This document shows, one piece after another, positions 25,319-34,287 of a stretch of DNA of 64,000 bases (position 1 is the stretch's first letter; each line of letters starts with the position of its first letter). The notes below the pieces were generated by a model, which saw only the letters and a list, made by a program, of their open reading frames with translations, did not search any database and was not told the DNA's origin. Position numbers and translations under genes: made by a program. The DNA lies in the NCBI RefSeq assembly GCF_965223525.1, contig NZ_CBDCWX010000004.1, forward strand, positions 248,001-312,000, read 5' to 3'. The DNA comes from Leptofilum sp965223525. Lineage in GTDB: Bacteria; Chloroflexota; Anaerolineae; Promineifilales; Promineifilaceae.

Positions 25319-26353
25319 ATTCCGCTTCACAATATCTTCTGTTAAATTCAACAACGTTGCTTTGGCCAATTTCACCACATTCGCATAATCATCCAGGTTA
25401 ATCATCATGGCGGGCGTGTGAGCGTAGCGGCCGGGCGTAGCGATGGTGGCGGCCGGAATGGCCCCACGCACGCGCTGAATAATTGCCGTATTCGTACCGC
25501 CACCCCCCGGACGACGAATCTGGAAGGGGATGTCGTTGTCTGCGGCCGTTTGGGTAATGAGGCTGACCAGGCGAGGGTCTTGTACGGTGCCACTGTCCAT
25601 CACGTAGATGGATGGCCCCTGGCCCAACGCCACATTGGGACTTACATCATTTTTGTTGGGCAGGTCATAAGCGGGGGTGCATTCCAAAATGAGAGCGACA
25701 TCCGGTTTGGCACCGTAAGCGGCGGTTCTGGCACCGCGTAAGCCCACCTCTTCCTGCACGGTGAAGGTGGCGATGAGGTCGAAGGGATACGGCCGTTCCC
25801 GCAAAAGTTCAATTAACGCAGCACAGCCAGCACGGTTGTCAAACGATTTGCCGATGGCGGTTGGCCCCAGCTCTTCGTATTCAGTCACGAAGGCAGCGCG
25901 ATCACCGATGCTGACCTTGCCTTTGGCCGCGTCCTTGTTTTTGGCACCAATATCAATTCGCATGGCATCCATTTTGGTAACGCTGTTGCGCTGGCTGGCG
26001 TTAAGCAGATGGATGGGGCGGGCACCGATGACGCCCGTCAGCTTTTTGGGGCCAACCTGCACCACTTTGCCCAGCAGGGCGCGGTTGTCGAAGCCGCCCA
26101 CGCCGCTGAATTTCAGCGTGCCGTTGCTGTCGTAATCGGTGATGATGAGGCCAACTTCGTCCATGTGGGCGTCCACCATCACGCGCAAATCAACTTCGCC
26201 CGTGCCTTTTTTGAGGGCAATGAGGTTGCCCATCGCATCTACATGCCATTCGTCTACGTGGTCGGCGATGAGGTCACGAATGAGCAGCCGCACTTCCTTC
26301 TCCTCGCCAGACACGCCGACGGCTTCTGTTAGATTCATAAGTAGTTCGTTCAT
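25316..26353 (-). CDS. M42 family aminopeptidase (copy 2)
   Basis: A 345-residue paralogue of its neighbours. Motifs: MVDAHMDEVGLI, SFDNRAGCAALIELL, FTVQEEVGLRGARTAAYGA and ECTPAYD; PGRYAHTPA carries the last metal ligand. The chosen ATG (26351-26353) matches the length of the other two copies; a GTG further upstream lies in an interspersed repeat and is unlikely. There is no clear Shine-Dalgarno. Catalytic residues are all present, so the copy should be active. Confidence 0.9.
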   Translation of the reverse strand: MNELLMNLTEAVGVSGEEKEVRLLIRDLIADHVDEWHVDAMGNLIALKKGTGEVDLRVMVDAHMDEVGLIITDYDSNGTLKFSGVGGFDNRALLGKVVQVGPKKLTGVIGARPIHLLNASQRNSVTKMDAMRIDIGAKNKDAAKGKVSIGDRAAFVTEYEELGPTAIGKSFDNRAGCAALIELLRERPYPFDLIATFTVQEEVGLRGARTAAYGAKPDVALILECTPAYDLPNKNDVSPNVALGQGPSIYVMDSGTVQDPRLVSLITQTAADNDIPFQIRRPGGGGTNTAIIQRVRGAIPAATIATPGRYAHTPAMMINLDDYANVVKLAKATLLNLTEDIVKRN

Positions 26354-26355
26354 TT

Positions 26356-26415
26356 CGGTTATCCGTGGTTGGTTATCAGTAAAGGTCACTGATTACCGGT
26401 TACTGTTTACTGATT
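26356..26415. repeat. Interspersed repeat, family A
   Basis: GGTTATCAGTAAAGGTCACT, then GATTACCGGTTACTG and TTTACTGATTACTG: the same words as at 7258-7322. It fills the gap between M42 copies 2 and 3 and encodes the last residues (Ser-Asn-Gln) and stop of copy 3. Confidence 0.6.
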
Positions 26416-27504
26416 ACTGTCCTCTTCCATCATCCCCGCAGCCAAATCGTCCAAAAAGTCACCGTCCAGTTGAGCAATGAATTCGCCCATTAAACGGCCG
26501 CATCGCTCCACATCTTTTAATGCCACAGATTCCACCATGGTGTGCATGTAGCGTAGAGGGATGGAGATGAGGCCGGTGGGGATGCCGCTGCGGGCGACCT
26601 GCACGCCGAAGGCGTCGGTGCCGCTGGCGCGGCTGTGCGTACCTGTGCTAACGGACATTTCTAATGATTCGGCCGTTTTCTTGAGTGCCTTGTACATGCC
26701 GGTGTGGACGTTTGGCCCTAAATCAAGGGACGGGCCGCTGCCTAGTTCAAAGGTGCCAGTATCGCTGGCACCGGGGCCTTTGCCAAAGGTCACGTCAATG
26801 GCAATGGCCGCGTCTGGCTCCTGCGAGTGGGCACTGGTGAAGGCGCCCAGCAGGCGCGTCTCTTCCTGCACGGTGGCCACGGCTACCACATCCCAACTGT
26901 GTTTGCGTTGGCTCAAATATTCCAGGCAGATGGTGACGGCGGCAACGGAGGCTCGGTTGTCTAATGCTTTGCCAGCGATACGGCCGTTTAGCAATTTACG
27001 CAGCGGCTGGCGGAAGCTCACAAAATCTCCTACAGAAATTTCAGCTTTAACTTCGGACAGGGAAAGCCCCACGTCCACAGCCAGTTCTTCATAGCCAAAT
27101 GGTTTATTGCGCTTGTCTGGCGGCAGCATCGCCCCTGGCAAACTGCCAATGACGCCAGGGAAATTTTTGTTTTGCCCATGTACCATCACGAGCTGCCCAT
27201 ACAAGTGGCGAATATCCACGCCGCCGACGTTGGTGACGCGCAAGAAGCCATTGCCGTTGTGCTCAACAATTTGGTGTACCATCAAGGCGATCTCGTCCAT
27301 GTGGGCAGCCAGCAAAATGGTGCGCCTGCGCCGAGGCGTATCGCCACGGCCCTCCTTGATGGCCATCAAGTTACCAACGTGGTCGCTTATGAAGCGATCG
27401 GCATACGGTTCCCACCACTCCCGAACCGCGTTGGCAATCGCTTGTTCGTTGCCAGACGGGCCGGGGGTTTTGGTTAGGGTTTGTATCAGTTTGAATGTGT
27501 CCAT
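26407..27504 (-). CDS. M42 family aminopeptidase (copy 3)
   Basis: A 365-residue M42 peptidase, first in the run of three. Motifs: LLAAHMDEIALMVHQ, ALDNRASVAAVTICL, ATVQEETRLLGAFTS and IDVTFGKGPGASD; PLRYMHTMVE carries the last His. The motif EET replaces the more usual EEVG but keeps both glutamates. The ATG at 27504 is preceded by AAGAGAG; a longer reading starts inside a repeat. The C-terminal tail (GMMEEDSNQ) comes partly from a family A repeat. Confidence 0.9.
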   Translation of the reverse strand: MDTFKLIQTLTKTPGPSGNEQAIANAVREWWEPYADRFISDHVGNLMAIKEGRGDTPRRRRTILLAAHMDEIALMVHQIVEHNGNGFLRVTNVGGVDIRHLYGQLVMVHGQNKNFPGVIGSLPGAMLPPDKRNKPFGYEELAVDVGLSLSEVKAEISVGDFVSFRQPLRKLLNGRIAGKALDNRASVAAVTICLEYLSQRKHSWDVVAVATVQEETRLLGAFTSAHSQEPDAAIAIDVTFGKGPGASDTGTFELGSGPSLDLGPNVHTGMYKALKKTAESLEMSVSTGTHSRASGTDAFGVQVARSGIPTGLISIPLRYMHTMVESVALKDVERCGRLMGEFIAQLDGDFLDDLAAGMMEEDSNQ

Positions 27505-27521
27505 AAGCTCTCTTTTTATTG

Positions 27522-27600
27522 CAAGCGTCAGACTTTTGAAATTTCCACCTTTAGGAATTTGCAATTGAAGTCGAAAACTTCAAAAGTCTCCGATTGAAAA
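27522..27600. repeat. Interspersed inverted repeat, family F (AGACTTTTGAA type)
   Basis: AGACTTTTGAA (27530-27540) and TTCAAAAGTCT (27579-27589) are exact complements flanking a shorter hairpin. The words GACTTTTGAA / CAAAAGTCT recur, in different order, in the inverted repeat at 62239-62336. It lies just upstream of M42 copy 3. Confidence 0.55.
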
Positions 27601-27605
27601 TGTCA

Positions 27606-28220
27606 TCACGGTTCAGGTGTTGCAGATGGCACGGGTGTATTTGTGTTTGCCGCCGTTGGTAAGGGTGTATTGGTCGCTACGCTTGTGGCCGAGGCGGTAG
27701 GGGCTGCCATTGTAGCTGTGGCGGTGTTGGCTGGTGTCGCATTGCTTGTTGCCGAGGCCGTCGGTGTACTGGTGCTAGTAGCTGTTGAGGTTGCCAAGGT
27801 TGGTGTAGGGGTCACTGTGGCGGTGCTGGTGACAACGGCCGTACTCGTCACTGTGGCAGAGGCAGTAGCGGTGCTGGTAGCTGTAGCCGTGCTGGTTCTG
27901 GTGGCCGTGGCGGTGGCTGTGTCGGTAGCGGTTGGCACAATGACAGGTGTTTGGAACTGGCCCGGCGTGGGTGGCAGGGTGGCAGTGGGGGGCGAATCGG
28001 TGCTGGTGGGAACGGCCGTTAATGCGTCTGGTGGCGCTGCTTCAGTGGCAACGGCCGTGTTGCTAGGTGTGGGTGAAATAACCACCGGCAGCGTGGGTGG
28101 TAGCTCAGAAACAGGCGCGTCTGGCGCAACAACAAGTAAGATCACACCCACAATGTAGCAGGGAATGGTTAAGGCAATGACACCAATCAAAATGAAGTAT
28201 GTGCGACGACGCGAATTCAT
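27606..28220 (-). CDS. Membrane-anchored Thr/Ala/Pro-rich low-complexity protein
   Basis: A 204-residue protein. A basic start (NSRRRTYF) and one transmembrane helix (about 8-30, ILIGVIALTIPCYIVGVILL) precede some 170 residues of Thr, Ala, Pro, Val and Ser in loose repeats such as TATATA, TSTAT and TPTP. Such stalks are usually extracellular and often O-glycosylated; here this is inference. No globular domain is present. The start at ATG 28220 is chosen because it precedes the helix; further upstream the frame is made of repeat-like sequence. It is read toward the M42 genes. Confidence 0.6.
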   Translation of the reverse strand: MNSRRRTYFILIGVIALTIPCYIVGVILLVVAPDAPVSELPPTLPVVISPTPSNTAVATEAAPPDALTAVPTSTDSPPTATLPPTPGQFQTPVIVPTATDTATATATRTSTATATSTATASATVTSTAVVTSTATVTPTPTLATSTATSTSTPTASATSNATPANTATATMAAPTASATSVATNTPLPTAANTNTPVPSATPEP

Positions 28221-28370
28221 TGGCGGGATGATAGATGACAACGAAATAAATGACAAGCATTCTGACTCCCTCCCAAAAGGTGGGGAATCGCTTTCTCTTC
28301 CGCTGAGAGAGGGTTGGGGTGCGAAGCGTAACCGTATGACCAACGGCTAAGAATCTGCTGGTGCTCTGGA

Positions 28371-28399
28371 TTGCGATGCCTATGGGCGCATGTTATAAT
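28371..28399 (+). promoter_or_regulatory. Sigma-70-type promoter of the sensor kinase gene
   Basis: TTGCGA (28371-28376), a 17-base spacer and a perfect TATAAT (28394-28399), with TG one base before the -10 (extended -10). Predicted start near 28406, about 100 bases before the kinase gene. One of the best promoters in the window. Confidence 0.75.
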
Positions 28400-28509
28400 G
28401 AGCCTCAAGTATCGTTATGGTAAAGTAAATGTGATTGTAATGTGAGCAACGAGGAGTGTTCCGTTAGCTACTGTGAGGGCGAACCCCTCTGCGTGAAGAG
28501 AACAATTGT

Positions 28510-31500
28510 ATGCCAGCAACTCTGTGGGGTGTAAGTAGGGAAGTTTCGCTTAACCTGCCGAACCGTGCGGTAGGCTACCTGCTTTTGCTTTTTTGCACAG
28601 TCCTTTTTGTCACCCTGATTTTCCGTTTTCGTTCTAACCTGCGCTATTTTTCTTACCAACAACGGATTTGGGCTATTGTCCTTTGCGCTGCTGGCTTTGT
28701 GACCAGCCAGCTCCTCCCTCTGCGTTTTGAATTTTTATCACCACCAGTTGCTGAATTGCCAGCTAGTGCCGCTATGTTCCTAGCGGCCATACCGTCGCTG
28801 CTGGCAGGGGCGGTGTTGGGGCCAGCGGGGGCACTGCTGGTGGGTGCTTTCACTGGTTTGGGCATGATGCTGGGGCAGACTCATCAACTAATTTCGGTGT
28901 ATTGGTGGTCGTTTACGGCCGTATTCCTGGCATATCTGCTACAACAACATTACTCTGGGCGGCTTTTTTACTGGTTGCGGCAGCCGTGGGTGGCCGGGCT
29001 GCTCGGCGGATTGCTGCTCACCGTTCTTAGCGGCATTGGCACCTATGCCTCTGTGTCGGCTGCTGGACTTTCCGCGTTGGATCAGGCGTTGGTGGTGGCA
29101 ACTGGTAATTTTTGGCCTCGCTTGCTAGAAGGATTGCTGGCAGGGGGTGTGGTTGCCTATGTGTTACGCAATGTGCCGGATTTACGGCCGTACAATCCCC
29201 TTATTCCCTCACCTGCCAGACGCAGTTTGCAGAAGCGGCTCCAGCTAAACTTTTTCACCTTTGCTGCCCTGCTCATCTTGCTTTCCATTACCGTTGTGTA
29301 CAATTTGGCCGTGTCGGTCTCCACCCGCCTGGTGGTGCGGCAAATGGTGCATAACGCCACGCTCGTTGCCGATGAAATCCCGGAATTTGTGAACCAACTG
29401 GATACTCAACTCACTTTGTTTGAGGCCGATCAGGTGGCGTTGCTCAGTGATGATACGGCCGTTGCCCGCACTGCCCTGGCTGAACTGTTTGCCCGCAATC
29501 CCAGATACCAGCAACTATTGCTAGTAAATGATGGGGGGGAAGTAACGGCCGTATTCCCCAACGATGAAGCAACCATAGAACTGTCTGATGATGAAGCAAC
29601 GGCCGTTGCCCAAGCCTTTGCCCCCGTTCCCAAAAATGTGGCCCTAGCCAACATGCCCACGTCGGAGCAAGTGCTCAGTTTGGTAGTGCCCGTTTCCGCC
29701 GAGGATGGCGGCACGGGGGCTGTTCTCATTGGGCGGCTGGCCAACTTCAGTTTGGATGATCTGGTGGCCGATCTGCGCGGCACGATGGGCGAAGGCACTG
29801 GCTTTTTGGTGAACGAGCAGGCGCAAATCATCGCCCATCCAGAAAATGTATACCGTCGCGCCGCTTGGCCTGCTGAAAGTGATGCCCTGCGTCGGCTACT
29901 GTTCACCGGCGTGGACGAGGGCCAGGCGTTCCGGGGCTGGCTGCAGGGCAGCGAAACCCGCGCTCTGGTGTACACACAAACAGTTGCTGACCCCGCCTGG
30001 ACGGTGGTAACGGCCGTTCCCTACGAAATTGTGCTAGGTCAAGCCTTGCAGATGGGCTGGCCGCTGCTGCTGGTGCTACTTTTAGGCACGGCACTCTTCT
30101 ACACCAACGTTGCCCTGTTGGGGCGCGACATCACCCGGCCGATCAACAAAATTGTGGCTGCCAGCAAAACGATGGCGGCAGGCGGCAGTTGGACCGCCAC
30201 CGATCTGGAGCAGCGCGAGGATGAAATTGGCGAACTGAACCAGGCATTCATTCAGATGCAGCGGGCCACCCGTAAGCAGCTTAACGACCTCTCGCTGCTG
30301 CTTGGCACCAGCCACGACGTGTCTACAAGTATTGATCTAAATCAGGGCATTCCTGCTATTTTGCGTGGAGCTTTGCGTGGTACCGGAGCAGCAGGGGCAC
30401 GCGCCGTGGTGCTAAACCCTAGCGGCGGGAACCCACTTGCCTTTGGCGAAGGGCCAGCCGCCGAGGCGATGAAATCGTTGGATCGCGCTATCATGACGCG
30501 CCTGCGGCACATGCAGGAGCTGATGCTGGCAACCCCCAACCAGATTCGTGCCGCGCTGGAGCTAGACAAGGATACCGAACCGCCCGTGCCTGCCCTGGTG
30601 GCCATCCCCCTCTACTCGCACGATCGCTTTCAGGGCATTCTTTGGTTAGGTTACCGGCAGGCGCACAGCTACGATATTTCTGAGCGCAATTTGCTGGTGA
30701 CGTTGGCTACGCAGACGGCCGTACTTGCAGAAAATGCCCGCCTCTTTGCCACAGCCGAAGGCGGTCGTCGCCGCTTGGCCGCCGTTCTTGCCAGCACCAC
30801 CGATGCCGTCATCGTTACCGACCAAACCGAACGCATTTTGCTCATCAACCGCGCTGCCGAGCGCATCTTCAATTTGAGTGCCAGCAAGGTCACTGGCCGA
30901 CCCGTTGCCAAAGTGATTGAGCCAGCCCCGTTGGTAAAAGCTCTCACGGGTGAGGATGAGCACACCCGCAACCTGGAAGTGCCAATGGCCGATGGCAAGA
31001 CGTACTACGCCAGCGCCTCCACCATCATCAGCAACGAGGGGCAGGTATTTGGCCGTGTGGCTGTGCTGCGCGACATTACCCATCTCAAAGAAATTGACGA
31101 GATGAAGTCTGACTTCGTAGCCACCGTGAGCCACGATTTACGCAGCCCGCTTACCTACATGCGCGGCTATGCAACCATGGTGCCAATGGTGGATGAGCTA
31201 TCCTCCAAGCAGCATGAATATCTGGACAAAATTTTGGCTGGCATTGACCAGATGTCACAGTTAGTGGACGATTTGCTCGATTTGGGTCGCATCGAGGCCG
31301 GGGTTGATTTGGCTAAAGAGCGGATCGAGGTAAAGTCGCTGCTGGAAGATATAGCCCAGGAATATTGGCAGCACGCCCATCTGGCTGGCATCAAGCTCCA
31401 TGTAGATGTGCCGGAAGATATTCCACCGGTTACGGGAGATGGCTCACTGCTGCGGCAGGCAATTACCAATTTGTTGGGCAATGGCATTAAGTATGCTCCC

Positions 31501-31821
31501 AATAGTGGCTCCATGTGGCTCCGTGCTGAGCAAAAGAATGGTGAACTGGTGCTAAGTGTGCAGGATAGTGGCCCCGGTATCCCCAAGCAGGATCAGATGC
31601 GCCTTTTTGAGAAGTTTTACCGAGTGAAGCAGCGCGGTACGGAAAAGGTGAAAGGCTCTGGGTTGGGGCTGGCCATTGTGCGCTCCATTGCCGAGCGGCA
31701 CGGCGGGCGCGCCTGGTGCATTAGCCAGCAGGGGGAAGGGTGTACGTTTTCGCTGTCCGTGCCGATTGGTCAGAATGGGTATCGGCCGTCTGGGCGGGAG
31801 TCAGTAATCGGCAGTCAGTAA
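28510..31821 (+). CDS. Large membrane sensor histidine kinase
   Basis: An 1103-residue kinase. Layout: about six transmembrane helices (15-235), a helix at about 255, an extracellular Cache-like sensing domain (about 275-510), a helix at 520-540, HAMP (about 545-590), GAF (about 605-745), PAS (about 755-870), HisKA with phosphoacceptor His875 in TVSHDLRSPL, and the HATPase domain with GDGSLLRQAITNLLGNGIKY and the G2 box GSGLGLAIVRSI. No receiver domain is fused, so it should pass phosphate to a separate regulator, perhaps one of those downstream. The last eight residues (RESVIGSQ) come from an interspersed repeat. What it senses is not known. Confidence 0.9.
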   Translation: MPATLWGVSREVSLNLPNRAVGYLLLLFCTVLFVTLIFRFRSNLRYFSYQQRIWAIVLCAAGFVTSQLLPLRFEFLSPPVAELPASAAMFLAAIPSLLAGAVLGPAGALLVGAFTGLGMMLGQTHQLISVYWWSFTAVFLAYLLQQHYSGRLFYWLRQPWVAGLLGGLLLTVLSGIGTYASVSAAGLSALDQALVVATGNFWPRLLEGLLAGGVVAYVLRNVPDLRPYNPLIPSPARRSLQKRLQLNFFTFAALLILLSITVVYNLAVSVSTRLVVRQMVHNATLVADEIPEFVNQLDTQLTLFEADQVALLSDDTAVARTALAELFARNPRYQQLLLVNDGGEVTAVFPNDEATIELSDDEATAVAQAFAPVPKNVALANMPTSEQVLSLVVPVSAEDGGTGAVLIGRLANFSLDDLVADLRGTMGEGTGFLVNEQAQIIAHPENVYRRAAWPAESDALRRLLFTGVDEGQAFRGWLQGSETRALVYTQTVADPAWTVVTAVPYEIVLGQALQMGWPLLLVLLLGTALFYTNVALLGRDITRPINKIVAASKTMAAGGSWTATDLEQREDEIGELNQAFIQMQRATRKQLNDLSLLLGTSHDVSTSIDLNQGIPAILRGALRGTGAAGARAVVLNPSGGNPLAFGEGPAAEAMKSLDRAIMTRLRHMQELMLATPNQIRAALELDKDTEPPVPALVAIPLYSHDRFQGILWLGYRQAHSYDISERNLLVTLATQTAVLAENARLFATAEGGRRRLAAVLASTTDAVIVTDQTERILLINRAAERIFNLSASKVTGRPVAKVIEPAPLVKALTGEDEHTRNLEVPMADGKTYYASASTIISNEGQVFGRVAVLRDITHLKEIDEMKSDFVATVSHDLRSPLTYMRGYATMVPMVDELSSKQHEYLDKILAGIDQMSQLVDDLLDLGRIEAGVDLAKERIEVKSLLEDIAQEYWQHAHLAGIKLHVDVPEDIPPVTGDGSLLRQAITNLLGNGIKYAPNSGSMWLRAEQKNGELVLSVQDSGPGIPKQDQMRLFEKFYRVKQRGTEKVKGSGLGLAIVRSIAERHGGRAWCISQQGEGCTFSLSVPIGQNGYRPSGRESVIGSQ

Positions 31822-31872
31822 TGTCGCTGCGCGACCGCTTCGCGTACGGTATTCGGTAAACGGTAATTGGGT
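31801..31872. repeat. Interspersed repeat, family A
   Basis: CAGTAATCGGCAGTCAGTAA, then GGTATTCGGTAAACGGTAAT. It is separated by GCTGCGCGACCGCTTCGCG, itself a small hairpin. It encodes the C-terminus and TAA stop of the kinase. Downstream (31873-31985) a further hairpin, GTCATGCCTGTGAAGGCAGG followed by CATGAC, lies before the methyltransferase pseudogene. Confidence 0.6.
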
Positions 31873-31985
31873 GGTGGCTTTGGCCGCCACTTTTTGTTTC
31901 CCGAACCGACATCTTTCCGCGCCTCAAAAACGCGAAAAGAATCCGTGGCTACGCTGTCATGCCTGTGAAGGCAGGCATGACAAAT

Positions 31986-32774
31986 TCAGGTTTTTTGGGC
32001 GATGATGACGAAGCCGCCAGCGACATAGCGCATTTCGTGATCCCAACTGCCGGGAGTGGCTTGGTTGAGGCGTTCCGTTTGTTGGGCATAGGGGGATTCA
32101 TAGACGCGCTGGATGGTGAAGCCGCTGTCTAGCAGGCCATTGAAAATGTCGTCCATGCGATGGCGGAACTCGATGCCGCCGTCGGCACGGTGCTGGATGG
32201 TTTCGGCGTAGGGGGTGGTGATTTCGTAAGCAGTGCCGTTCCAGGCGGTGCGGTGGATGGCGGGCTGACTGTGCTTGAAGCGATACAGTCCGCCGGAGCG
32301 CAAGACCCGGCTCACTTGGGCATACACTTGCCGCACATCGGGAATGTAGGCCAGCGAATCTGCCTGAAAAACGAGGTCGTAGGCGTGGCGGGGCAGGGCG
32401 GAGAGATCGCGCATATCTGCCTGGATGGTGATGATGGGGTAGCCGTAGTGGGAAGCGGCCGTTTCGTCTCCGTCTAGCTGCCCTTGTGTTATATCGGCCA
32501 CGGTGACGCGCGCGCCAAGTAGCCCAAAAACGGCCGACTATTGTCCACCTCCCGCCGCCAGGCAAAGCACATCTTTGCCCGCCACGTTTTGCATGAAGCT
32601 GGTTGGGTATAGTTCGTATAGAGGGTAGGGGATGGTTTGGAGACGGCCGTTTAGCCAATCATCCAGCAATTCCCGATCCAAATCCAACTAGGGCCGCGTG
32701 TAGCCACCTTTGTTGGCGACTTCATTCTCCCACAAAGCTTGATTTGCTTTAGCAATATCATCTGCTAGTTTCAT
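31986..32774 (-). pseudogene. SAM-dependent methyltransferase with two in-frame TAG codons
   Basis: From ATG 32774, with GGGAGAG upstream, one frame runs 262 codons to the stop at 31986, interrupted only by TAG at codon 29 (32688-32690) and TAG at codon 79 (32538-32540). Either side reads as a class I methyltransferase: ANQALWENEVANKGGYTRP, then DVLCLAAGGGQ-stop-SAVFGLLGARVTVADITQGQ, and DLVFQADSLAYIPDVRQVY. The first TAG falls where Trp is expected and the second in the SAM loop where Gln is usual; each is one transition away. Other genes here use TAG as a normal stop, so decay is likelier than recoding. The shorter open frames inside would lack the SAM-binding loop. Confidence 0.8.
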
Positions 32775-32837
32775 AAAAAGCTCTCCCCACTTATTTATAT
32801 TCGACTGGAAATTTGCAACAGCACTTAAAAAGAAGGT

Positions 32838-32876
32838 CAATACCTCTTTCTTCTTTGTGTTCTCTGTGGCAAAAAA
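32838..32876. repeat. Interspersed repeat, family C (TTTGTGTTCTCTGTGG type)
   Basis: CTTTGTGTTCTCTGTGG followed by AAAAAATTA, the same word as at 411-427 in the first intergenic hairpin. It abuts the stop codon of the aminotransferase gene. Similar CACAGAGAACACAGAG words are common intergenic sequences in environmental genomes. Confidence 0.5.
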
Positions 32877-34055
32877 TTATTTTAAGGTCACGAGCATTTT
32901 TTCGAGGGCTTGCTGCACGGTCTGGCGGGGGCAGCCGATGGTCATGCGGGCAAAACCGGCTCCCTCACGACCATACCAATAGCCTGGACTTAGCGCGACA
33001 CCTGCTTCCTGTGACAATTTCTTTTCCAACACCTTCACATCTAATCCGAGATCTCTAAAATCGAGCCAGATCAAAAAGGTGCCTTCCGGTTCGATGAGTG
33101 ACACTTTCATTTGGTTTGCCTGCAAAAATTCGCGGATGAGGGTTACATTGCCCTGGAGGTAGACGAGCAGATCGTCTAGCCAGGCGGCGCCCTCTTGAAA
33201 GGCGGTGGTAACGGCCGAATTGGTAAACACATTCGTCTTGTTGATTTGGTAACGGTGGGCGAAGGTGTGAAACTGCTGACGGTAATCATCGTTGGGAAGG
33301 ACGGCAAAGGCATCCACCATGCCAGAAATGTTGAAGGTTTTGGCGGGTGAGAGGCAGGCTGAGCCATTTTGGACGGCCGTTTCTGAAACAGTGAGGTACG
33401 GTGTGTACTTGTGGGGCGGAAAGGCAAAATCGCCGTGAATCTCGTCGGAGATAACAAAAACGTTATGTTCGGCGCAAATGGCGGCAACTTTTTCTAGCTC
33501 CTCTCGCGTCCAGACACGGCCAACGGGGTTGTGCGGGTTGCACAGGATTAGGATTTTGTTTTTGGGAACGGCCGCTTTCTGCGCTAAATCGTCGAAGTCT
33601 ATGTGGTAACGGCCGTCTACCAGCTTCAGCGGATTTTTTGCAATGCGACGGCCGCTGCTATTGATCACCATGCGAAACTCAAAGAAGACGGGAGATTGCA
33701 AAATCACACCATCACCTTCATTTGAATGCTGGTCAAGCAAAATGGAGATGGCGTTCATGATAGAAGGGCATTGTTCTAAATGCTCTCGGTTGATGCCCCA
33801 ACTATGCCGAGATTGGTACCAATTTTCCAGCGCCGTGAAGAATCTTTCTGGACGAAATTCATACCCGTAAACGCCATGCTCTGCTCGCTTTTTTAACTGT
33901 TCAATCACCGCTGGCGGCGACTGAAAATCCATGTCGGCTACGGACATGGGAATGGCGTTTGGGTTGCCAAAATGCTCCTCTAAAAATGATTCACTCCACT
34001 TCATCGTGGGGAACTTGTTGCGGTCAATTAGGGTATCAAAATTCGTTGGATTCAT
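32877..34055 (-). CDS. patB: MalY/PatB-type aminotransferase (cystathionine beta-lyase-like)
   Basis: A 392-residue PLP enzyme of fold type I. Motifs: MSVADMDFQSPPAVIEQL and GVYGYEFRPERF near the N-terminus, LCNPHNPVGRVWTREEL, the cofactor-binding Asp in VISDEIHGDF, and the Schiff-base Lys in SPAKTFNISG (about 243). MalY/PatB proteins cleave C-S bonds (cystathionine to homocysteine, pyruvate and ammonia) or transaminate. No Shine-Dalgarno precedes ATG; TGATAAAAC lies exactly six bases before it, suggesting a leaderless transcript. The gene symbol is a family name, not proof of substrate. Confidence 0.88.
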   Translation of the reverse strand: MNPTNFDTLIDRNKFPTMKWSESFLEEHFGNPNAIPMSVADMDFQSPPAVIEQLKKRAEHGVYGYEFRPERFFTALENWYQSRHSWGINREHLEQCPSIMNAISILLDQHSNEGDGVILQSPVFFEFRMVINSSGRRIAKNPLKLVDGRYHIDFDDLAQKAAVPKNKILILCNPHNPVGRVWTREELEKVAAICAEHNVFVISDEIHGDFAFPPHKYTPYLTVSETAVQNGSACLSPAKTFNISGMVDAFAVLPNDDYRQQFHTFAHRYQINKTNVFTNSAVTTAFQEGAAWLDDLLVYLQGNVTLIREFLQANQMKVSLIEPEGTFLIWLDFRDLGLDVKVLEKKLSQEAGVALSPGYWYGREGAGFARMTIGCPRQTVQQALEKMLVTLK

Positions 34056-34287
34056 GGTGGGGTTTTATCAAAAATTTCGCAGATTGAAAAGATTAAATCT
34101 GGTAAATTGGCGAAATCTACGATATTATGTCAACTGAATGAACGAACGGCCGTTGCCACCAAACTTATTCTAAAATTCAACCGTTCAAAATGCACAGTAG
34201 GCTACGCGGAGGGGACGCCGTGCAGCAGCCGGGTGAGGTTTTGTGTTCGCAGAAGACCGCACCGGAGCAGGTCAATAAAAGAAGATG

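Noticed and set aside
27643..28158. Open frame of 171 codons, Val/Ala-rich, on the plus strand
   Set aside because: It is the complement of the Thr/Ala repeat region of the minus-strand gene. The membrane helix and spacer on the minus strand make that strand the real one.
32098..32658. Open frame of 186 codons, Arg/Pro-rich, on the minus strand
   Set aside because: It is an alternative frame of the methyltransferase pseudogene with biased composition and no family match; the other frame gives a clear methyltransferase.
31986..32774. Recoding of TAG as an amino acid
   Set aside because: Other genes in the window, such as those ending at 19013 and 20902, use TAG as their natural stop with no extension, and the two TAGs are simple transitions, so mutation is more likely.
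34056..34287. Possible gene remnant between the aminotransferase and the HEPN-like gene
   Set aside because: No frame gives a recognisable protein and no ribosome-binding site is placed properly; I see nothing definite in this gap beyond one ACGGCCGT near 34145.
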